Assembly: GCF_037975245.1 (NCBI RefSeq)
Contig: NC_092566.1
Span: forward strand, 18,697,001-18,761,000
Length of the DNA: 64,000 bases
DNA from: Apostichopus japonicus
Lineage: Eukaryota > Echinodermata > Holothuroidea > Aspidochirotida > Stichopodidae
Reading direction: 5' to 3'
Part shown: in pieces, positions 28,438 through 39,386 of the stretch
Layout of the letters: each line of letters opens with the position of its first letter
Position numbering within the stretch: position 1 is the first letter of the stretch
Program-made: the position numbers and the translations under genes
Notes under the pieces: model-generated
The model's database searches: none
The model's input: only the letters and a program-made list of their open reading frames with translations
Told to the model about the DNA's origin: nothing

Positions 28438-29373
28438 CAGGGTTCTATTTTAGGCCCACTTCTTTTTCTTATATACATTAATAATATTTCTCATTCTTCT
28501 ACTAAGGGGAACTTTGTTTTATTTGCTGATGACACTACAATCTTATTTCAGAAGGATAATATAACTGATGCAATTCTAGAAGCCGAAAAAGGGTTTACTC
28601 ATATTATTAACTGGCTTAATGCAAATAAGTTGTCTCTGAATTTATTAAAAACTAATATTCTTATATTCGACAATAAATTACATGATACTACTAACATTCC
28701 CATCAATATTGATGGCACTATTGTATTAACCACGGCAACTACTAAGTTTCTCGGTACTATTATCGATTGTAACCTTCACTGGAAAAATCATATTTCATAT
28801 ATCTGTAGTAAAATTGCCGGTGCAAATGGAATTATTTATAGATTAAAACATGTTCTTCCGAAAGATACATTATTGACTTTATATAATACTGTAATAATTC
28901 CACACCTGAATTATAATTTACTTGCTTGGGGAGGTGCAAATAAATCACTGTTGCATAATTTATATAAACTGCAAAAACGTGCAGTTCGTAACATTTGTAT
29001 TGTGCCGTATATTGCTCATTCAGGTCCTCTTTTTAAGAGTCTGAACGTCTTAACTATTTTTAATTTATTTGATTATCAGCGTGGTATTTTTATGTTTAAG
29101 TTTAATAATGGAAATCTTCCTCCTATTTACAACTCCTATTTTCATTATAGATATAATCTGCATCATTACAACACTAGATCTATGTATTCTCTAAACATTC
29201 CATATTCACGAACTAGACTTAGACAGTCCCAGATTCACTCAAGTGGTGTTACTCTCTGGAATTCACTCTCATCTAATCTCGGGCAGGTCCAAGCTCTTGT
29301 ATCCCTAGAAGCCAAATTTCAAACTTTACTGAAGCTCCCTAAATGTGGTGTCATGTTAAAGCTGAATTATTGA
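28438..29373 (+). mobile_element. 5'-truncated non-LTR retrotransposon with an open reverse-transcriptase C-terminal frame
   Basis: An open frame of 311 codons runs from the RT palm to a stop at 29371-29373. It starts QGSILGPLLFLIYINNIS, has the catalytic FADDTTILF (FADD at 28522-28533), then INWLNANKLSLNLLKTN, the thumb-like TLYNTVIIPHLNYNLLAWG, KLQKRAVRNI and a C-terminal HHYNTRS block. An in-frame stop at 28435 and loss of homology mark a 5' truncation, normal for target-primed LINE insertions. The lack of stops over 930 bp points to a fairly recent insertion. The pattern fits CR1/L2/jockey-like elements; clade uncertain. The N-terminal RT and endonuclease parts are absent, so this copy cannot move by itself. 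Confidence 0.9.
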
Positions 29374-29459
29374 AGTTTCAGATTTTCATAATTTTTTTTA
29401 ATTGTTTTGCCTATTCGAACAATTACAGCCGGCTAATTTGCATAAATTCAAATTGCAGC

Positions 29460-32168
29460 GTGACGTACGGGACATTTGGAATTCTATTTCCCTGCCAGCA
29501 ATATGAACTTATTGAATATAAGTTATGTGGGACATGATACACCCTTCCTTCCAATAATTTTGACATATTATGTTTTTGGGTTCATCAATTAAATATGCTA
29601 ATTAGCTAGTGTCCAAATACTGATGTCCCGTACGTCACAATTTTCAGCACTTTTTTTCAAGTTTTGATATGGACGAACAATTTTTTTTTGGTGATATTCT
29701 GTAAAGTTCTAATTAAGAACATTGTTCAACAAAATCCATCCCAAAAAAATTGAAAAAATATTCACAGCAAATCTAATTATCAAAATAAAAAATGTGACGT
29801 ACGGGACAAAATGTGACGTACGGGACATAGTGTGGGGGAAACCCTGTATTTATACATAAAAAACATGCATGGGCTCCAATGGGGACCTCAACTGGAAACC
29901 TTTCAATGCTTACAAATCTATTTTGTTGAAAGATGGTAGTTGCAACTTATAATCCCTGCATGCCTGAAGAGCACAACATGGCTTCAAATAAACCATTGAC
30001 TGATGACCACCAACAGCCCAGGTGTTGTTCAATATACTATCGGGAAGTCAATTGTGTGTGTGTGTGGGATACAGAATCATCTACAATGCTATTCAACATT
30101 GACATTGAATGCGGACAACTTTAAGAATGTTGAGTTTGCATTTCAACATTTTGTAGGCCTTTTGTGAAGTGTGACTATCATGACTGTGCAACAATGTTCT
30201 TGTGTCCTGAACTTAGTAGACATTGAGATTTTTAGTTACAAGTGTAGAGTTTTGCTCGCCCAATTTTTGCAGAGGACAAACACTCATGAGTTTGTTCAAT
30301 AATCAGTATTAGATCTATAGAATTTTCTTTGTTGTACTAGTTTCATAGATGGACATTACATTGACATTACTGTGGACATTTTGATATGTTTTGAATGGGA
30401 TGGATCATATTTCAACTTGAGGGTTAATAGTGGGGAATATGATACAGTGTTGTACAGTATATACCGGAAACAGTTTTGCACCAAAACTTTGCATCTTGAA
30501 TCATTTGTGGTCTAACAAAGCTAGAATTGATGTTATGACTATTTGGTCTGGTAACCAGTATCAGGTCTATAGAGTTTTCTTTGTTGTACTAGTTTCATAG
30601 ATGGACATTATGTGGACGTTACTGTGGACATTTTGATATGTTTTGAATGGGATGGATCATATTTCAACTTGAGGGTCAATAGTGGGGAGTATGATACAGT
30701 GTTGTACAGTATATACCGAGACAGTTTTGCACCAAAACTTTGCATCTTGAATCATTTGTGGTCTAACAAAGCTAGAATTGATGTTATGAGTATTTGGTCT
30801 GGTAACCAGTATTAGGTCTATAGAGTTTTCTTTGTTGTACTAGTTTCATAGATGGACATTATGTGGACTTTACTGTGGACATTTTGGTAGAATATGATGG
30901 ATCATATTTCAACCTCAGGGTCAATAGTGGGGAGTATAATACAGTGCTGTACAGTATACACCGGAAACAGTTTTGCACCAAAACTTGCATCTTGAATCAT
31001 TTGTGGTCTAACAAAGCTAGAATTGATGTTATGAGTATTTGGTCTGGTACCAGTATCAGGTCTATAGAGTTTTCTTTGTTGTACTAGTTTCATAGATGGG
31101 CATTATGTGGACGTTACTGTGGACATTTTGGTAGAATATGATGGATCATATTTCAACTTCAGGGTCAATAGTGGGGAGTATCGTACAGTGCTGTACATTA
31201 TATATACCGAAACAGTTTTGCACCAAAACTTGCATCTTGAATCATTTGTGGTCTAACAAAGTTAGAATTGATGTAATGAGCATTTGGTCTGGTAACCATT
31301 ATTAGGTCTATAGAGTTTTCTTTGTTGTACTAGTTTCATAGATGGACATAATGTGGATGTTACTGTGGACATTTTGGTATGTTTTGAATGGGATGGATCA
31401 TATTTCAACTTGAGGGTCAATAATAGGGAGTATGATACAGTGTTGTACAGTATATACCGAGACAGTTTTGCACCAAAACTTGCATCTTGGATCATTTGTG
31501 GTCTAACAAAGCTAGAATTGATGTTATGAGTATTTGATGAATGTGTAGAGTAGATTTATACTTTACGCATTCCATGTTTTATGTAGTGGAATGATCTCAC
31601 AAGTACAGTCACTGCTCTTTTCGATCCCCGAAAGAAGGAAATATGGCATTTAATTACAAATGACATTGTTCTGACATATCCAGATTAATGTTTTTATGTA
31701 GAAATCAGCTTGTTATGGTATATTCAGGAATAAAAATATGAGTTTTCATAGTCAATTTTTATTTGGACAAATTGTCCCGTACGTCACATGTCCCGTACGT
31801 CACAGGACAATTTTCATTTGTGTAATCACTGAACTGGAATGGCTTCATATTTTTTTCTAATATGTTACAGCTTAGCCCTTGGAAGGTTAGGCTATTCACT
31901 AGTTATAACAGCTTGATCACTGCCCTCCTAATTTCAGAGCGATTTAAGCTTTGCTCTTTAGCAAAAAAAACACAAAATTCTCTGGTCCCGTACGTCACAC
32001 TGTACATTAATTAAGATGGGACCTAATTAAAGCAAGTGTAGGAAATCTTCATGAGTTTGTAATAAAGTAGCAGCAATAACAAATATGAAAACCTGAAAAA
32101 GTTTCTGGAAAATAGATTTTTTATAACTTTTAGACACATTTAAGTCTCTGAAATGTCCCGTACGTCAC
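29460..32168. mobile_element. Putative uncharacterised DNA element with inverted clusters of a 15-bp motif
   Basis: The motif GTGACGTACGGGACA occurs at 29460, 29794 and 29813 on the + strand, and as its complement TGTCCCGTACGTCAC at 29624, 31773, 31789, 31985 (14 of 15 bases) and 32154. The outermost copies form an 18-bp perfect inverted repeat (29460-29477 with 32151-32168). Distances from each end are alike: 0, 164, 334, 353 on the left and 0, 169, 365, 381 on the right. Sequence between motifs is not obviously alike. This resembles subterminal transposase-binding sites. No target duplication was found and the true ends are unknown. The core holds a 247-bp tandem array and no coding region. 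Confidence 0.5.
30313..31540. repeat. Tandem repeat, about 244-254-bp unit, 5 copies
   Basis: The phrase TCTATAGAGTTTTCTTTGTT recurs at about 30313, 30567, 30817, 31061 and 31307. Units contain ATGGATCATATTTCAAC and TTTTGCACCAAAACTT. Small ORFs of 63-77 codons repeat with the unit and are not conserved in frame, so they are not genes. Confidence 0.93.
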
Positions 32169-32170
32169 AG

Positions 32171-32488
32171 TGCAAATAGCTTGGACTTGCCCTCTCACTG
32201 AATTGAATATTACTTTATATACTTTTAAAAATAGGTTGAGGAAAAAATTGATGTCGACTTTATATTACATATAATTACATGCATATTTTAGACCAATCTT
32301 TAATGTTGCTGTTATTCTTTTGTAATTAGCACATTGCTAATTATTTTCTTTATTTCTTTTCCTTTCCTTTTGTAAGGGTCAGACTTGAAAAGCTTTGCTT
32401 ATTCTGACTCCTCTACCCATCATATGTATATATATATACTGATTAAAAATTAATGATGATGGTGATGATGATGGTACAAATAAACTTG
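32171..32488 (+). mobile_element. 3' end of a 5'-truncated LINE
   Basis: Begins with a shifted NSLDLPSH-like piece, then LTELNITLYTFKNRLRKKLM and a stop, the usual C-terminus of CR1/L2/jockey-like ORF2 (compare WNSL...FQTLLKL in the copy ending at 29373). A short 3' UTR follows, with GTCAGACTTGAAAAGC, a TGATGATGG tract and a terminal AATAAACTTGAAACTTGAAC. Because the C-terminal block is present in both copies, this is a second insertion rather than the continuation of the first. Confidence 0.65.
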
Positions 32489-32690
32489 AAACTTGAACTG
32501 TAAAGTGTTATTTTCCAAAATTAAAAGAATTAAAGAACCTGAACTGATATTAATGGTTGTTAATGGTTTACATGTATTAATTTTAAGCCTAAAGGTATCA
32601 TCCCTTAATCAGCACACTTCTGATACTATATGCTACTTTACTGTGCAAACCAAATTAAACTATATAGCTACAACCTCCTTTCCCTTGTTA

Positions 32691-33400
32691 GCTCATACCA
32701 GCATGCTGGTGTGAGCTATTGTTACAGTGCAGCGTCTATCACTCTATCATTCTATCACTCTATCATTCTATCACTCTATCACTCTATCACTCTATCACTC
32801 TATCCGTCAACAATTGGTAAAACCGCTCCCACTCGCACAGTGTTTGATGGAATTTCATGAAACTTGGACACAAGGACCATTGGGTATAGGGCCATCAGAG
32901 ATGGTCCAAAATTTGGGGTCAAAGGTCACCTGTGGGCCGTAATGGGCCATTTTGTGGAAATACGCAAAATGCTTCTTCTCCTACAGATTCCATGGTACAA
33001 TATTGAGGGTTTGTCACGATAGTACTATGGTAGTTTTACCTTCAGGGTGTTCATGAATTTGAGATCAAAGATCAACTAGGGGTCTTTTGTGGCCCGGGCC
33101 GCGGCCCTATATTTTCAAATTGCTCCTGTTTGTACAGTGTATGGCCAATTATAATGAAGCTTAGTCACAATGTTCCTCGGGATGAGAGTTACGAGGGGTG
33201 TTCGGAAAATTGAGGTCAAAGGTCATTTAGGGGGTCATCGGGGGTCATTCTTTGTAATATTTTCAAATATCTCAATCTCCTCAAGATTTTGATGGATCAT
33301 ATTTAAAGTTGAACTGATGATTGTTGGATTGTGTATGAATAAGGTGATGCCTAAAAATTTTTGGTCAAAAGTTAATTAATTACAATTAATCCCCATTGTT
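32691..33400. repeat. Dispersed repeat with a 26-bp palindrome, TCTATCAC microsatellite and DR1-like motifs
   Basis: Starts with a near-perfect palindrome at 32691-32716 (arms GCTCATACCAGC and GCTGGTGTGAGC), then a (TCTATCAC/TCTATCAT)n tract at 32734-32806. The rest has recurring GGTCAAAGGTCA phrases at 32916-32928 and 33213-33225. Similar palindrome-led, AGGTCA-rich repeats are common in marine invertebrate genomes (my recollection). It is noncoding. Confidence 0.5.
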
Positions 33401-34271
33401 TAAAACAATCTGAGCCTTCACTTTTTGCCAAAGCTCCTTTAATTTGTCTCCCAGTTTCTGCAGTGTTTGTTTACATTTGTGGTTACGCTCTGCAGAGGCT
33501 GTTAGTGGAATTAAAGCAGGACTGGGAGTTGTTGTTAACTGTTGAACTGTAAGCATGAGAGCCCTATAGCCAATCAGCACTTGCCGATTCTTAGAAGTCT
33601 TTGAGCCTGAGGTATGTAGGCAGCTTGTGAAGTTATGTCTTGTAGGGAGTGCTTGTTATGTCTGCTAAGGTAGAGGGGGAGAAAGTTTAATAGGGTAGGT
33701 CAGGGGTATTGTTTGAGAGAGTGGGTAAAATAGGATTTAAAGGGGAAAATAGGAATTATAGCCAGTGGTGTGGCCAGGATTCTGCTAACGGAGGGGGGGG
33801 GGGGTTATCCCTCATGGGCCCAAAATTGGTTTTGTGGGACCTACATTTTTCAGCTCGAAAAGGTATGAGCTTCTGCACCATTGGTGCTCTAGTTAACATT
33901 TTCATTCGTTATTGTGTTTATATCAGTTGATTGATTACAAGAAATATAACGGGGAGATACATGACTTCATCTTCTGTAACCTGGCTCCCATCAACATTCA
34001 GTCCGTTTTAATAGACTTCAAAAGTTGGTAAATGTATTCATGGAGGGGTCCCTTTCATTTCTCATTAATTCTCATCAATTATGCATCACTCAGTTTTGAG
34101 GAGACAAATCACATAAGGTCTTTTGTTACATTTATTTCTCTAAAAATTACAATTATACAAACCATAATAGTTCCAGCAAGGTATGTTCAGGTTTTATTGT
34201 GCCGTGTCCACACAAAACAATGCTTAGACAAGAGAAATTTGCTTTACTGCGCCCGACAGGCTTTTCAGCCA
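33401..34271. other. Intron 1 sequence, no recognised feature
   Basis: Contains a G-run near 33792-33804 and otherwise unique sequence. Confidence 0.5.
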
Positions 34272-34840
34272 TGAGATAACATGTTATTATAGTTCTATAG
34301 GTAGTAATGTGGTAACATATTATCATAGTTCCATAGGTGGTAATGTGGTAACATATGATCATAGTTCTATAGGTGGTAATGTGGTAACATATTATCATAG
34401 TTCTTTAGGTGGTAATGTGGTAACATATTATCATAGTTCTATAGGTGGTAATGTGGTAACATATTATCATAGTTCTATAGGTGGTAATGTGGTAACATAT
34501 TATCATAGTTCTATAGGTGGTAATGTGGTAACATATTATCATAGTTCTATAGGTGGTAATGTGGTAACATATTATCATAGTTCTATAGGTGGTAATGTGG
34601 TAACATATTATCATAGTTCTATAGGTGGTAATGTGGTAACATATTATCATAGTTCTATAGGTGGTAATGTGGTAACATATTATCATAGTTCTATAGGTGG
34701 TAATGTGGTAACATATTATCATAGTTCTATAGGTGGTAATGTGGTAAAATGATGATAGTTCTATAGGTGGTAATGTGGTAACATATTATCATAGTTCCAT
34801 AGGTGGTAATGTGGTAACATATTATCATAGTTCTATAGGT
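34272..34840. repeat. Minisatellite, 36-bp unit, about 16 copies
   Basis: The unit contains CATAGTTCTATAGGTGGTAA and TGTGGTAACATATTAT. It is nearly identical across copies apart from one short unit at about 34745-34757. The period is a multiple of three, which keeps both strands open (34309-34752 and 34405-34722). These ORFs are artefacts. Confidence 0.97.
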
Positions 34841-36746
34841 CCTTTCTGGATATTGTATCATATGAAACTGGCATGGTTTAATACATGGTATTTAAGGTAT
34901 AGTACTCTGGCTTCTGACTGGCTACCCCAGAAAAGAAATGGTTACTATGTAGGGATGTTGTGCAATAAACTAGTTCATGCTAATATTTGATTCCTTGATC
35001 TACCATTCTAACATGTTGCTCAGTATATTGAATCTATCTCAAGAAAATGAGTGTGAGGATAGCACTGAGATATTAAATTTACCACTTTGTTATTACATAG
35101 AGCTGTAATGTACTGTGCATTCCTCTTGCAAAGAACACTCACAGTAAATCAAATCTTTCAATTCAGTGTTTGACACACAAACCTATCATCTCGTTGTTTC
35201 ATGTTGGCAACATTATCTCTTTCTTGCTTTCACTTGAAGTTCACATTACCTTATGTTGGAATGATGGAAATTCTGTCAGTAAATATGATACTGTCTGTAT
35301 TTTTGATTAATAAACCGTGTAATGGGAACTGATATTAGGAATCCTGGATGACAATTACTCTTTGTCAGAATAAGATACTTAATACCACATACAATGATAA
35401 GTTGTCTGCTGGTGGATGTGCCAATAACATGATGTTTATGGCCAGTTCTTGTTGCAATGTTAGTGTACTGACCAGCGCTGCATGGGAATTGCTAACTTCA
35501 GTAATATGTAGACAACTAAGTTTCCATGTGGAACACAGTTGTGCACTGGTCAGCATATAATTAAAGTACCAAAAATCTTTGCTCAACAAGAAAATATATT
35601 AAAAGCAAATGATTTGGGTTGCACCTGCAGAAAGGTGGTTTGAGCTGGTTTGACATTAGATTCAGAATGCTCTCCAAAAAATAATTCAACAAAATAGTTC
35701 TGAAAGTTCTTTATAATTTATTGCAGTAAAAAGATAGTAGTGTCCAAAATTGGGGAAGAATCACAGTGACAACATTGCAGTGAAATATCTGTAATAAGTT
35801 GTGGAGGGCTGAAATATCTGGATAACTTAAGTTAATACAGAGCTAAATTTTCCATGACTACATTATGTGTACATAAAGTTTCAGCAAACTCTGGGGTTGT
35901 CACCTGGTTATCCCTTGCTCAATGTATATTTATAACTGTTGTTCAAAATTCCGTACCTTGCACTTAAATTCCGTCCTTTGCAAACATTTGTCAATGCTAT
36001 CCCCCCCCCCTGGGTGTAGGTGATAAGAGTCTAACTTGTTGATACCTTGGCAAGTTTCACATATATTACAGCAAGTGCTTCATCTGAAGACTGAACTTTT
36101 GTGTATCAATATGTAAGGGATGGAATTTTGACCTACTTTTGTAAAGTACTGATCTTGGTGACTTAAGCTGGAATTATTAATACTGTAGGTTTATATTTAC
36201 AGCATTACCACACCTCTCAATCCTGGAGGTCTAGTGCATTATAATAGGTTCAATGGCATAATAGGCACATCAAATAAGCACTACACAGGCACCAAGCAAT
36301 GCACTTAGTGAAGGAAGGACAAATCTTAATCAATTTTTACAAATAAACAAAAGATATGTCTCTTTAATAAGTCCATATTTTGTTGGTATACTTAAGGTTG
36401 CTTTAAGTACAATAATTTTCATAACAATTTTGCTATCAGTTTTTTATGACCTGAATTCTCACTTAACAGGACTTGATGCCATTTGTTTGTATTATTTAAT
36501 AGAAGATTACTTTCCTATTACAATAAATTGATCACATTTCTGCAATGAAATACGATTATTACTTAAAATCCTAATTTTTGGTACCAAAATGCTTCCAAAA
36601 TATATTTCTGAAATTAAATCTGATGTCATGTTTAGACTTGTCATTCTTCAGCCTTGTGTTTGAAGGAACTTTTTCTGAATTGTAACTTTTCCTGACCAGC
36701 CCTATTCAGGAAGGTGTGTGACTTAGTTATCTCCCTACCCTTGCTG
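34841..36746. other. Intron 1 sequence, no recognised feature
   Basis: AT-rich, with a short C-run near 36001-36010. No coding, RNA or transposon signal that I can support. Confidence 0.5.
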
Positions 36747-36993
36747 GCTCACAGTCAGACTCACAGCCAGACTGACAGTCAGACTCACGGTCAGACTCAC
36801 TGTCAGACTCACGGTCAGACTCACGACCAGACTCATGGTCAGATTCACAGTCAGACTCACAGCCAGACTCACGGTCAGACTCACTGTCAGACTCACGGCC
36901 AGACTCACGGCCAGACTCACGGCCAGACTCACGGCCAGACTCACGGTCAGACATGATCAGACTCACAGTCAGACTCACAGTCAGACTCACAGG
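36747..36993. repeat. Minisatellite, 12-bp unit, about 20 copies
   Basis: Units of CAGACTCACGGC / CAGACTCACAGT / CAGACTCACTGT. The four-residue coding periods (such as SQTH on + and SDRE on -) are artefacts of a period divisible by three. Confidence 0.96.
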
Positions 36994-37696
36994 AAGTATT
37001 ATGTGAGTATGAACAACTTCCTAGTTGTTGGACTGACTGGTGGTGGCGTTAATGCTCCTACCCGATGTTTGTTAATCATGATTATTATGTTTAATAATTA
37101 TCCATCTCATTAGATATGAGTTGATCACATAGCCTGAGTGGCCAGGGCTGCAGCCAGGTAACCTTCTTTCTCAATCCCTCCCTTCACTTGCTGTATAGTA
37201 CATGGCTCCAGCATATAATATATGTAGTATGTATGAAAGAATCTTGGCCTCTAGATTTTAATAGCGAGACTGTCAGTCATCTTTGAAATATTGGACTATA
37301 ATACCTTTTGTGATTAACAGCTTCAAAGAGGAAATAACTGCCAGCAGAGGCCCCTGTAATTAGAAAGCCCACCACTTTTATCCATCAGCCATAAACAATT
37401 TGTCATGTTATCAGATTTTCTCTTGCTAATAAGCTCTTGACTTATATACATTAGGAATTCTGATACTGCAGGGATGAGAACTTCCAGCAGTTTAAGAGGC
37501 TACTTTGGCAGTTACAAACTGAGCCATGAATGTCCATGCACCCAGTAGCAGTTTTCATATTGTTGAATATGGATTTGAATATTAAAAGCAGCCGTGCAAT
37601 ATCTGGATGTCAGTCAATACGGTAGCACTGGATTCTAGATGTGAACTAGATGGATATTACAGGCAGCATGCTTGGCATGCTACTTCATACATGTAT
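36994..37696. other. Intron 1 sequence, no recognised feature
   Basis: Unique sequence up to the target duplication of the next hAT element. Confidence 0.5.
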
Positions 37697-37704
37697 TTAT
37701 GTAT

Positions 37705-38923
37705 TAGTGTTTGCACGGGTTATCCGGGTACCCGGGTACCCGCCCGACGCGATACTACCCGGTTCCTAATTTATTACCCGAATCCTACGCAAAGTGAGAT
37801 TTAAAAAAAAAAAAAAAAAAAAAAATGGCAAACCGACGGTTAGGCAGATTTCCCATTGACTTAGTGTGGTGTTAGGCTACAATGTGGTCGAAGATAACAG
37901 CAATAACGAAGGTACCCGCCCGACGCAATACTACCCGGTTCCTAATTTATTACCCGAATACTATGCAAAGTGTGATTGTTTTAAAAAAAAAAATTGCAAA
38001 CCGATGGTTAGGCAGATTTCCCATTGACTTAGTGTGTTGTTAGGCTACCATGTGGTCGAAGATAACAGCAATAACGAAAGCTTTCCATTGATATCTTATA
38101 ACTGCGTCACAATTTCAGCTAACAAACAGATGGCTAGGCTAGATTACCCCCATTGACTTAGTGTGGTGTTAGGCAACCATGTGGTCGAACGTAACAGCAA
38201 TAACGAAAGTATTTTTTCCATGGATGTCTTATAACTGCGTCACAACTTCAGCAAATAAACAGATTGTTAGGCTTAGCTAGATTTCTCATTGACTTAGTGT
38301 GGTGTTAGGCTACCATGTGGAAGAAATTATTATTTATTCATTCGTTTATTCCATAGAAGGAAAGTCTGACAAGGAATTTTACGAGATGTTTATGGATTAT
38401 AGACGGGATAACTAAAAAATAGTAATCGCAAGTGGCTTTTTACTAATCGTTTATTCCAAATGCGATCAAATTGCGCGAATCGCGCAATCTCGCGGCTAAT
38501 GCGAACCCTGGGCCTGCATAATAGATAGTAGTAGTTGTAACAACTGTTTAAGAGCTAAATTGGATATTTATATGGTTTGATCCAATAGACGTGCACGAGC
38601 AAGCATAAGCAGCGGCGACAGTGCGATGTTAGTAGTAATGCTAATTATAATTAAATAATTAATTTATTAACAAGTTAATGAAAGAAACAAAAGCAAATAA
38701 AAATTATTGAGGAAGGTTTTATACCTTATCTTACACCTACGTATTTGAACATGAAAACATTGTCAGTAGAGAATATAATGCATTTATTACAACATCCAAT
38801 ATGTAATTTCTTGAAAATCGTGATACACGAGGGTAAACAAATTTTTTTCCGGGTACCCGGATACCCGACGGGTAACGGCCCTCCGGTACCCGGTTCCCGA
38901 TTTTTGGACCCGTGTAAACACTG
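37705..38923. mobile_element. hAT-type nonautonomous DNA transposon, 1,219 bp, with internal tandem duplications
   Basis: Left end TAGTGTTTGCACGGGT, right end ACCCGTGTAAACACTG, inverted with two mismatches. A perfect 8-bp target duplication TTATGTAT lies at 37697-37704 and 38924-38931. Both ends are rich in GGGTACCC palindromes. A segment of about 170 bp (CCCGACGC, poly-A, then GACTTAGTGTGGTGTTAGGC) is present twice, followed by two shorter partial copies (38120-38320). There are poly-A runs at 37802-37824 and 37983-37993. No transposase ORF is present. Confidence 0.92.
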
Positions 38924-39017
38924 TTATGTATTGCCTCACATTCATCTTTATTGACATAAAAGGGTTGTTCTTATGGCTGAAATTAATTGCTTAATAAACA
39001 TGCTGAGAATTTTCAGG

Positions 39018-39386
39018 TCAAAACCACAACCTCATAGCACTTTGTATTGTGGAGAGACAAACTTATTAATACAAAATTACAACCTCATAGCACTTTGTAT
39101 TGTGGAGAGACAAACTTATTAATACAAAACCACATCCTCATAGCACTTTGTATTGTGGAGATACAAACTTATTAATACAAAACCACAACCTCATAGCACT
39201 TTGTATTGTGGAGATACAAACTTATTAATACAAAACCACAACCTCATAGCACTTTGTATTGTGGAGATACAAACTTATTAATACAAAACCACATCCTCAT
39301 AGCACTTTGTATTGTGGAGATACACACTTATTAATACAAAACCACATCCTCATAGCACTTTGTATTGTGGAGATACAAACTTATTA
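39018..39386. repeat. Minisatellite, 54-bp unit, about 7 copies
   Basis: The unit contains CCTCATAGCACTTTGTATTG and TGGAGATACAAACTTATTAA. Very homogeneous. Confidence 0.96.

Noticed and set aside
28438-32488. One LINE split by the motif-bearing element at 29460-32168
   Set aside because: Both flanks contain the same C-terminal block of ORF2, so they are two separate insertions rather than halves of one copy.
34309-34752. 147-codon ORF with a 12-residue repeat
   Set aside because: The 36-bp minisatellite keeps both strands open. There is no flanking gene structure.
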